From: Candidatus Altimarinota bacterium
GTDB taxonomy: Bacteria; Patescibacteriota; Gracilibacteria; Absconditabacterales; Absconditicoccaceae
NCBI GenBank assembly: GCA_027013285.1
Contig: JALUXR010000065.1
Coordinates: 1-6,772 of the forward strand
Direction: 5' to 3'
Length of the DNA: 6,772 bases
Position numbers and translations under genes: made by a program. A model generated the notes under the pieces. It saw only the letters and a list, made by a program, of their open reading frames with translations. It was not told the DNA's origin and ran no database searches. Shown piece after piece: positions 1 to 6,772 of this stretch. How positions within the stretch are numbered: the stretch's first letter is position 1; the number at the start of each line of letters is the position of its first letter.

Positions 1-211
1 CTTTATTAAAAAACTTAATTTCATCTATTTTCAATTCATCAAATTGTAATTCTCACAACATTTTTTCTAATTTTTCTTTAAACAAATTATAATCAACTTC
101 ATTATTTATTTCAAAATTATTTCTATCTAAACTAAATTTTATATTATTTTCTTCAAAGAAACTACTTAATTTTGAAATTATTGAATATTTTTTAGGTGAT
201 AATTTTTCCAT
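1..211 (-). CDS. Hypothetical protein, N-terminal part (3' end beyond window)
   Basis: I do not recognise this protein. Read on the minus strand from ATG at 211-209, it stays open for 70 codons to the window edge if TGA is glycine. The single internal TGA (complement of 53-55) sits in the context Met-Leu-Gly-Glu. The start is supported by an in-frame TAG about 13 codons upstream with no other ATG between. No Shine-Dalgarno sequence is visible, as is also true of the neighbouring large gene. The product begins MEKLSPKKYSIISKL and is rich in Lys, Glu, Asn, Ile and Phe. It has no signal peptide or membrane segment in the visible part, which suggests a soluble cytoplasmic protein. The pattern looks like short helices alternating with strands, but no motif points to a function. 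It is divergent from the A2M gene, so the two are not in one operon. Confidence concerns the reading frame, not the function. Confidence 0.7.
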
Positions 212-370
212 AGTATTTATTTTAGAAATTAAATTGGAGCACTAAAATATATTTTTTTAGTTAAAATACAACATAAAATAAAACTTTTGTTAATAATGTA
301 AATATTTGTTTCATTTGAATTTAAACTTAAATTCTATAGGCTAACAATATTTACTATTTATTTTAAAATA
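212..370. other. Divergent intergenic region
   Basis: This 159-bp stretch separates two divergent starts and should carry promoters for both, but it is so AT-rich that no -35/-10 pair stands out. On the plus strand TTGAAT (315-320) resembles a -35 box, but the nearest -10-like hexamers (TATAGG at 335, TAACAA at 342) are at poor spacing. On the minus strand a TTAACA / TGTATT pair with a 17-bp spacer is possible but weak. No ribosome-binding purine tract precedes the ATG at 371, so initiation there probably does not depend on Shine-Dalgarno pairing. I see no inverted repeat or riboswitch-like structure. Confidence 0.5.
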
Positions 371-3300
371 ATGCAAGAATTTATAAAAAAGAACAAAAAC
401 TATCTAATAACTGGTGTAATTTTTTTGATACTAATTATATTAGCTGGAATTATTTCACTTAAAAAAACTTACACACCAAAACCTAATTATTTCACTAACA
501 CCTGAACAACTCAAGAAAAAGTAAAAGAAACTATTAGTTTTACTAAAGAAAAAAATAATAATATAACTTTGAATAAAGTTCTATATTTCCCACAAGGTAG
601 TCAAGAAATTCAATATTCAGGAAATATCTTAAATTATAAATTTGTAGAAGTTAATAAGTTAGAAGCATTAGAAAGTTTATTTAAAGATACTAAATCTAAT
701 TCGGACAATCATAAAACATTGAAAAATAATGTAAAATATGCTCGGATTCAATATTTGTCTTTTAATAATAACATTAAAAAAATCTATTTTCCAAATAGAC
801 AAGTTATAGCTAGTTGATGTAATATAATTTCGTCTTGAGATTACATAAACATAAAAGATCTAAGTCATAAAATTTGTAAAATAGCAATTTTTCCTAAATT
901 AAATAAAAAATATCAATGTTATAATATTGAATGACTAGGTTATGAAAATTGTAATTTTGGAAAAAATGATGTTGTAATTTTAGTAATAAAAGCTAAGCCT
1001 AAAACTTATAATTTAAAACAATATATTAATTCTTATTTAACAAATACATACAGTATTATAAATAAATTTACTAATTACATACATACTTATTCACTTATAA
1101 ATATTCCTACAAAATTTCAAATAGAATGAAAAATACAAAATATTAAACTATATAAGATTTTAAAAAACACAAAAAATATAAGTTCTAAGACAGCAAGTGA
1201 ATTTTGAATTAAACAAAAAACTTGAACAATTTTAAATAAAATATTCCCAAATAAATTACCAAAAAGTTTATCTTGAATACAAGTTTATAAAGTCAAAAAC
1301 TTTAAATTAAATTATCTTTCTTGAAATACTGAAATTGATTTTAAACCAAAAGAAGACTGAAAATATTTAATATATTTTGTATGAAAATATAATTATCATT
1401 ATTTTACAACTTTTGAAGTTAAAAATAATTTTTCTAAGAATGATTTTAAATATGAAATAAATAAATACACCTTTTCAGCTAATTTTAAATATATTTTTCC
1501 TTTTAATAAAAAACAAACTGAAAAAAATATAAAGAACTTTTTTAAACCATATGAAGTTAAATTTGATTGGTGATCAAATAAAGAATTTAACATATATTAT
1601 CATATTCCACCTAAAAAACTTTTTTCAGGAAGTCTAGTTATAGAAAATGCTATCAAACCTATCAAAATTCCTTTGAAAATTTATATTAAAAAAATCCCTT
1701 CAAAATATACTTATGCTTGAATAGAATGAAATTTAGTAAATGTTTTACCTAAAAATGGTTATTGGGGACATCATATCAGTATCGGTTATAAAAACCTAAA
1801 AGAATTTGACTTATATTTTCAAAAATGTAATTTAAATCCAAATATCAATATAAATAAAGTTGAAAGTGAGAATTTGGATAAAAGTTTATTAAAATGTAAA
1901 TGAAAAATTATTCATAAAATAGTTACAGCCAAAAATTTTAAATATTGGAAAGAAGACTGGATAGATTATAAACTACCAAAAGAGTTAAACAATACTCCTT
2001 ATTTTAGAGTTTCTTTTTATAAAGATTTTTCAAAATGAGCTAAATATTTCAAAAAAACAAATATTTGAATAACTACAAAAAAAGCTGGTAAAAAATATTA
2101 TATTTTTGCAAACAATTTTGGTAATTGAAATTTTACAACATGAGCTAGTATATTATTTTATAAATTAGATAAAAATACTTTTAAATTAGCATCAGCTCAA
2201 GCATTAGTAAATGGTGAAGCCATATTTACATGAGGTGATATAGCTTTAGTTCAAATTAAAAAATGAAATGATGAAACTTACTCTATAATTGCAAACTGAT
2301 GACGGTATCGGACAGATAATTCTGATATAAAAGTAAATGATAATATAAACAGTTCTGATATATGACAAAATTATGATTGAGAAAATCCTAATACAATTAA
2401 GATTTATGGATATACTGATAGATGACTTTACAAAGCTGGTGATAATGTGTTTTTTGCAGGTTGGGTAAGAAATTTAAAAAACAAAACTTCTATTCCAAAA
2501 TGAAAAGTAATAGTAAAACTTAAATATTATGGAAATGAAATTTCAAAAACAGAAATCAAAAACTTAGATAGTTTTGGTGGTTTTAAATGAAAATTTACTT
2601 TACCAAAATCTGCTGAATTATGAGTTTATCAACTTCAATTTATATTTTCTGATAATGTTAAATACTCCCAAGATATAAAAGTAGAAGAATTTCAAAAACC
2701 GGTATTTTTTTCAAAGAATAAACTTATAAATCAAAATGGAAAAATATTTTTAAAATTAAATCCTCAATATTATTTTGGTGGAGATTTAAAAGATTATAAT
2801 TTATCTGTAGATTGGGAATTAAAAGGAAAAGATATTTGTCGGGATTGTCGGTGGTGGAACGATAAAGATTATTATTATAACTGGACTTTCAAAAATAGTA
2901 TTTATTCTGGATGAAATTCTGATTTTAAAAATTTAAAAAATAAGACTGTATTAAAACTAATAAATTTAAATAAATTAAAAAATATTTCATACAAAATTAC
3001 ATTAAAAGCAAATATTACTATAAAAGATAATAAAACTGATGAAAAACATTTTTATACAGAATATTTTACAGTAAATCCACCTATTTTAATTTGACTTAAA
3101 TGACAACCAGTAGATCGGATTTATAACTCTGATATTGAAAATAATAAATACAAAATTGAATGAAAAATTAAAAATAAAAAAAATATCCAATGAATTAAAA
3201 CTCACTATGCTATTTATAAAAGAAACTTTGATTATGATGAAGAAAAATGAATTGATGGATCTTATTATTATGTAAATAGTGAGAAATTTTGAACTATCAA

Positions 3301-6250
3301 AACTTGAGATTTACAAACTAATACAAAATTTAATATTGAAGTTCCTATTAGTTGAGCAGCAGAATATTTTGTTAGAGTTTGGACAGAAAAAGATGATAAA
3401 ATATTATGAGAAGTTCAAAAAAGGTTTTATTATTATAATCGATCTGATGATTGGTATTATGACGATTGATATATGTGAGATCACACAAATAATATTAAAC
3501 TAGATGTAAATATACCTAAAAAAGAATACAAATTAAATGAAAAAATCCCAGTAAATATAAATCCATATATAAAATGATCAAAAGTTTTAATTACAGTAGA
3601 AAGATGAAATAATATCTTAGATACTTACAAAATAACTTTAACTTGATGAAAAATAAATATCCCAGCAAAAGCAAATTATTATCCAAATGTTAATATTTCA
3701 GTAATTCAATTTGTAGGAGAAAATAATATCGTCCCCGGGGACAAAAAATTAAAATCGAGTCCGGACTCAAAAAGAAGCCCAGAACCTAGATTTTATATTG
3801 GTTATGCTCAAGCAGAATTAAGTAAAGACATAGTAAAATTAAATATTTTCATAAAAACAAATAAAAAAGAATACAAACCTTGAGAAAAAATTAAATTTAC
3901 TATCTATACTTTAGATGCAAATTGAAATCCAGTAGATGCTAGACTTTCTGTTGCTATTGTAGATAAAGCATTAGCTGATTTGTATGATGTAATTAAAAAG
4001 CCTATTCCTTATTTTTATAACAAATTAGGTTCTTTCATAGCAAATTTATCTACTTGGAAAAATCTTTATGTAGCTTTGAAAGTATTTAATTCTGAATGAG
4101 AAAAAGGATGAGGATGAGGTGATGGAGGTGGATGAATTTCTAGTATTAGAAAGAAACTTTATGATTTAGCTTTTTGGAGATGATGAGTTTATACAAAAAA
4201 TGGACAAATCACACTACAAGCTACTGCACCAGACAACTTAACAACTTGGATGATAGATGTAATTTGAATTACAAAAAATGTGAAACTTGGAACAGCAAGA
4301 GCATATTTTAAAACTACAAAACCACTTATAGTTCAACCAAATTTACCAACATTTATTACTGTTTGAGACAGTTTAAAAATACCAGTTTCAGCAATAACAA
4401 ACAAAAATCTATGAAATATTCAATTAACTGTTTATAAATGACTAAAAAATAATTGAAAAATAAATTGGCAAGAAGTTTGAACAAAAAAAGTAAAATGAAA
4501 TGAAAAAGCTTATTTTAATTTAAGTTTATGAACTGATAAATTTAATTATAACAAATTATATCTAAAATTTGTTGCAAAAGCTCAAACAGAGCAAGATGCT
4601 TTACAAGTAAAAATTCCAATTAGAAAAAAATGATTTATTTTACATAAATTTGCATTTACAGGCTCAAATAATGTAAATATAAACTTCAACTTTGAAAATA
4701 TAGTAAGAAAAGCAACTTATAGCTTAGGAATTTCTCAAATGCCAGTAGAAGCATTTACAAAAGCTTTAAAATATTTACTACACTACCCTTATGGATGCAC
4801 CGAACAACTAAGTTCTGGATTATATCCAATTTTGGTAACTCTTGATTTAAATAAAAAATGAATTGAGCTTTGAAATATTATAAAAAATGGAAAAATAAAT
4901 TTATGAAATCATTGGGAATGATATAGATATGTAGATATTAAATCTACAATAGAAGAAACTATTTGAAAAATATTTAAAAATCAGAAATCAGATGGATGAC
5001 TTTGATACTGGCCGGATGAAGAAGAAAAATCTTATCCTATATTATCAACTTATGTTTATGGACTTTTGAAAAATGCACAAAAACAATGATTTAAAGTCAA
5101 TAAAACAAAATTAAAAAAACTTGAAAACTATTTAGATAAAATTTGAAATAATCCAATTGCTTACTTATACTATCAATGGATTAAAACTTCATTATGAGAA
5201 AAAATAAATATTGCATTATTTGAAAATATTTACAAAAAGAATAAAAATCAAGCAAATTATATTTGTAAAACTTGAACAGAATGTAAACAACCACAAAATC
5301 TAGCTATACAAGTTTTAGCTTATGCAATTTATACAAATTTAGGACAAATATCGAAGGCACAAAACATTAAAATTAATTGGGACGAAAAGATAGATACACA
5401 AGACCGGTATTGGACTTTCTTAAATAATAATATTTTGAAATCTATTTACCTAAGAGCAAAACTAAAACAAGAAGAAAAAATTACACCTGATATTCAAAAA
5501 ATTGTTATGGGACTATTAGAAAAGAGAGATTCAAACTGAACTTGGGGACGGGGAACACAAAAAAATGTTCAAATATTGATTGCACTTGGTGAATATATGA
5601 AAAAACTTAAGAAAAAAAATAAAACTTATGTTTGTAAAGTAAAAGTCAATAATTTAGTTAAGGAACTTAAATTTAAAAGAAAAACCAATTTAAACTTAGA
5701 ATTTGAAAATATAAAATCTTTAAGCTGAAATATTTCTTGTAACGAAAACTTATTGATAGAACAAAAAGTAGATTATGTTTTAAAAGATTTAAACAAAATG
5801 AAAACTGAATTACACAACTTAACGGGGGTAAACTGGACTTATAGTTGATGAAACAATATCGGAGATACCGTAAATTGGCATTGAGCTTTTACAACCTTGA
5901 AAAAAGCAGATAAATTAGCAGTAGAATTTTATATTCCATCAAACTATAAATTCTTATCAAGTATAGGAAAACAAAATAAGACAGAAGAAAACAGACCATT
6001 TAAGCTATATTGAAAAAAATACGAGTATTCAGGACACACTAGATATGAATGAGAATGTCAATGGAGATTAAGTCATTATGAAGTAAGATTCGATAGGTTA
6101 TTCTTATATTTCGATAGATTACCAGCAAATACAAGCTGTAATGTTGATATAAAAACAATAAAAGCCTTTGAATGAAAAACAAATATTATGCCAGTTCATA
6201 TCTTTGAAATGTATAAAACTAATGTGTGGGGAAGGAAGATAATTAAATAA
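371..6250 (+). CDS. Membrane-anchored thioester alpha-2-macroglobulin (UGA = Gly code)
   Basis: Alpha-2-macroglobulin family protease trap, 1959 residues, large for bacteria but within the family's range. When a protease cuts the bait, such proteins change shape and bind it through a Cys-Gln thioester. Seen: a signal anchor at residues 11-30 with Lys on both sides and no lipobox Cys, so it is tethered outside the membrane rather than lipidated. A divergent N-terminal part runs to about 570. Macroglobulin domains follow, with TDRGLYKAGD (682-691), VEEFQKPVF (771-779), YYFGGD (800-805), YKPGE (1168-1172) and VDKAL (1197-1201). Then come a Gly-rich bait-like segment (1246-1255), PDNLTTW ending at W1293, VGD (1331-1333), the thioester GCTEQ (Cys1476, Gln1479), DGGLGYW (1541-1547) in the thioester domain, and a C-terminal domain with EVRFDR (1904-1909). 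About 80 in-frame TGA codons fall on conserved glycines. The ATG is the first in an ORF opened by TAA at 299; TAA at 6248 ends it. No frameshift is seen. The family is certain; substrate and partners are unknown. Confidence 0.95.
3731..3768. repeat. Pair of perfect 12-bp palindromes with CCGG centres
   Basis: GTCCCCGGGGAC (3731-3742) and GAGTCCGGACTC (3757-3768) are each perfectly self-complementary, 14 bp apart, and share a central CCGG. They form a G+C-rich island in a very AT-rich coding region. In mRNA each could fold as a 4-bp stem with a CCGG tetraloop, and two palindromes could also pair between DNA strands as cruciforms. They encode part of a polar linker (V-P-G-D and S-S-P-D-S) between macroglobulin domains, where sequence is usually free to vary. 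No function is claimed. Confidence 0.75.
4106..4135 (+). other. Glycine run in the presumed A2M bait region
   Basis: Residues 1246-1255 read GGGGGDGGGG, and three of the nine glycines are TGA codons. The run lies between the VDKAL macroglobulin segment and the conserved stretch leading to PDNLTTW. In human A2M the protease-cleaved bait is found in the corresponding place, just before the segment that ends in the thioester half of the molecule. Assigning this as the bait is inference from position. The flanks (GEK before it, SSIRKK after it) offer Lys and Arg cleavage sites. Confidence 0.6.
4790..4807 (+). other. Thioester motif YGCTEQ of the A2M gene
   Basis: The codons give Tyr-Gly-Cys-Thr-Glu-Gln, preceded by HYP and followed by LSS, the classic context of the internal Cys-Gln thioester in A2M and complement C3 proteins. 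Cys1476 and Gln1479 are both present, so the protein should be able to attach covalently to a trapped protease. Some bacterial family members have lost this motif; this one has not. Confidence 0.95.
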
Positions 6251-6258
6251 TAAGTTAG

Positions 6259-6280
6259 CCAGCTGAAAAGCTGGTTTTTT
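6259..6280 (+). terminator. Intrinsic terminator of the A2M gene
   Basis: A perfect 6-bp stem, CCAGCT (6259-6264) with AGCTGG (6269-6274), closed by a GAAA tetraloop and followed by six T (6275-6280). It starts 9 bp after the TAA stop of the A2M gene and separates that transcript from the tRNA gene. The GNRA loop and T tract make it a textbook rho-independent terminator. Confidence 0.92.
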
Positions 6281-6309
6281 AATAAAAAAATAAATTAATT
6301 TTTCTTTCC

Positions 6310-6337
6310 TTGATTTTTTAGTAAAAAATGTTATATT
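6310..6337 (+). promoter_or_regulatory. Sigma-70-like promoter for tRNA-Gly
   Basis: TTGATT (6310-6315) and TATATT (6332-6337) are separated by 16 bp, each matching most of the consensus -35 and -10 boxes. Transcription would start near 6344, giving a leader of roughly 28 nt before the tRNA. Its place between the A2M terminator and the tRNA supports an independent tRNA transcription unit. Chance matches are common at this base composition, so the location carries much of the weight. Confidence 0.65.
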
Positions 6338-6371
6338 AAAAGTCACATGCAGGTTCAGTCAATAACTATAT

Positions 6372-6445
6372 GCGGATATAGCTCAATTGGCTAGAGCACC
6401 TGCTTGCCATGCAGGAGGTTGCGAGTTCGAGTCTCGTTATCCGCT
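6372..6445 (+). tRNA. tRNA-Gly(GCC)
   Basis: A complete 74-nt cloverleaf. The acceptor stem is GCGGATA with TATCCGC (7 bp) plus discriminator T at 6445. The D arm is GCTC/GAGC and the anticodon stem CCTGC/GCAGG. The 7-nt loop TTGCCAT puts GCC at positions 34-36, and the T arm is GCGAG-TTCGAGT-CTCGT. The sequence closely resembles bacterial tRNA-Gly(GCC), which reads GGC and GGT. CCA is not encoded, since TTG follows, so it must be added by a nucleotidyltransferase. This tRNA cannot read UGA; that job needs a separate tRNA-Gly with a UCA anticodon, which is not in the window. It stands alone between two terminators. Confidence 0.97.
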
Positions 6446-6475
6446 TTGTTTGACATAGACAAAATCTAAAATATT

Positions 6476-6503
6476 AAAGTCTAATTAATTTTAGGCTTTT
6501 TTT
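6476..6503 (+). terminator. Terminator of tRNA-Gly, overlapping the convergent gene's end
   Basis: A 9-bp stem, AAAGTCTAA (6476-6484) with TTAGGCTTT (6491-6499), contains one T-G pair and a 6-nt loop. It runs into a T tract (6497-6503), about 30 bp after the tRNA. The 3' arm contains the TAA stop of the minus-strand gene. On the minus strand the hairpin also exists, but its following T tract is weak, so it is better as a plus-strand terminator. Confidence 0.8.
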
Positions 6504-6772
6504 CTTAAAAAAATTATTTCATTATTTTGAAATTCAATAATATCAGAAAATTCTTGTTTTGAATCTATATTTTTATCTAAAAATTTTACATTATATTTTT
6601 TAATTTTTTCTTGTAATTCAGTAAATACTTGTTGTAAATTTGTAATTTCTTTATCTCAAGAATTATTTAAAGATGTAAGAAAAAACATTCAATTTTCTTT
6701 TATCAAATCTTGTTGTAATTTTGTATGAGCTATTCTAAAAGCTATTTTTTTATAAATCTCCCCGTTCGGTAG
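6491..6772 (-). CDS. Hypothetical protein, C-terminal 93 residues (5' end beyond window)
   Basis: I do not recognise this protein. Reading from the window edge on the minus strand, the frame is open for 93 codons to TAA (complement of 6491-6493) when TGA is glycine. Two internal TGA codons (complements of 6689-6691 and 6656-6658) give Glu-Asn-Gly-Met and Asn-Ser-Gly-Asp. The visible part starts LPNGEIYKKIAFRIAHTKL and ends in IIFLRKKA. It is helical in character with heptad-like Leu/Ile spacing in the middle (ITNLQQVFTELQEKIKK), suggesting a short coiled coil. There is no membrane segment. The gene converges on the tRNA unit, and its stop codon lies inside the tRNA terminator hairpin. The start and any N-terminal domain are outside the window, so no function can be assigned. 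Confidence 0.75.

Noticed and set aside
569..817. Separate 82-residue plus-strand ORF
   Set aside because: It is in the A2M frame and ends only because TGA at 815 is taken as a stop. It is an internal piece of the large gene.
1399..1593. 64-residue minus-strand ORF
   Set aside because: It is antisense to the A2M gene, has no recognisable motif, and the sense strand has continuous coding evidence.
3279..3503. 74-residue plus-strand ORF in another frame
   Set aside because: It overlaps the A2M coding frame out of phase in a region where the A2M translation keeps its domain pattern.
371..6250. UGA = Trp (mycoplasma-type code)
   Set aside because: TGA sits at invariant glycines and TGG at conserved tryptophans; reading TGA as Trp would break TDRG-LY, YKPG-E, VG-D and the DGGLGYW motif.
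371..6250. Pseudogene riddled with stops
   Set aside because: There is no TAA or TAG and no frameshift across 1959 codons, and catalytic Cys and Gln are intact, so the TGAs are sense codons.
6119..6346. 75-residue minus-strand ORF
   Set aside because: It is antisense to the conserved A2M C-terminus, the terminator and the tRNA promoter, so it is a chance open frame.
6401..6415. tRNA-Ala(TGC) reading of the anticodon loop
   Set aside because: The five-pair anticodon stem CCTGC/GCAGG fixes a 7-nt loop TTGCCAT, which places GCC at positions 34-36.
1..6772. CRISPR array, insertion sequence or phage genes
   Set aside because: No spaced direct repeats, terminal inverted repeats or transposase/phage motifs were seen on either strand.

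Overview
The window looks like a fragment of a very AT-rich genome from the Absconditabacteria (SR1) / Gracilibacteria group of candidate phyla radiation (CPR) bacteria. The reason is the genetic code. The central gene is only continuous if TGA is read as a sense codon, and the TGA codons fall on conserved glycines, with about 80 of them in frame, while TGG sits at conserved tryptophans. That is UGA = Gly (translation table 25), not the UGA = Trp code of mycoplasmas. The two flanking partial genes also carry internal TGA codons. All visible stops are TAA.

Layout: (1) positions 1-211, minus strand: the first 70 codons of an unrecognised gene. (2) 212-370: a divergent intergenic region without a convincing promoter. 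(3) 371-6250, plus strand: one gene of 1959 codons filling 87% of the window. It encodes a membrane-anchored, thioester-containing alpha-2-macroglobulin (A2M), a protease-trapping surface protein. Under the standard code it would be chopped into dozens of fragments and probably missed. (4) 6259-6280: a clean intrinsic terminator. (5) 6310-6445: a sigma-70-like promoter and tRNA-Gly(GCC). (6) 6476-6503: a second terminator, whose hairpin contains the stop codon of the convergent gene. (7) 6491-6772, minus strand: the last 93 residues of an unrecognised protein.

The A2M gene appears to be a single-gene transcription unit, with a divergent gene upstream and its own terminator downstream. The penicillin-binding protein PBP1C that often accompanies bacterial A2M is not in the window. 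The tRNA-Gly is an independent unit and cannot itself decode UGA.

Three things stand out beyond the annotation. First, CGN codon use in the A2M gene is abnormal: eight CGG, one CGA, no CGT or CGC, while every arginine I could place in a family-conserved position is AGA or AGG. This raises the possibility that CGG (and CGA) are read as Trp here, on top of UGA = Gly. Second, two perfect 12-bp palindromes with CCGG centres lie 14 bp apart inside the coding sequence, in a small G+C-rich island. Third, the presumed protease bait segment is a near-pure glycine run. All homology statements are from memory of family motifs; no search was run.
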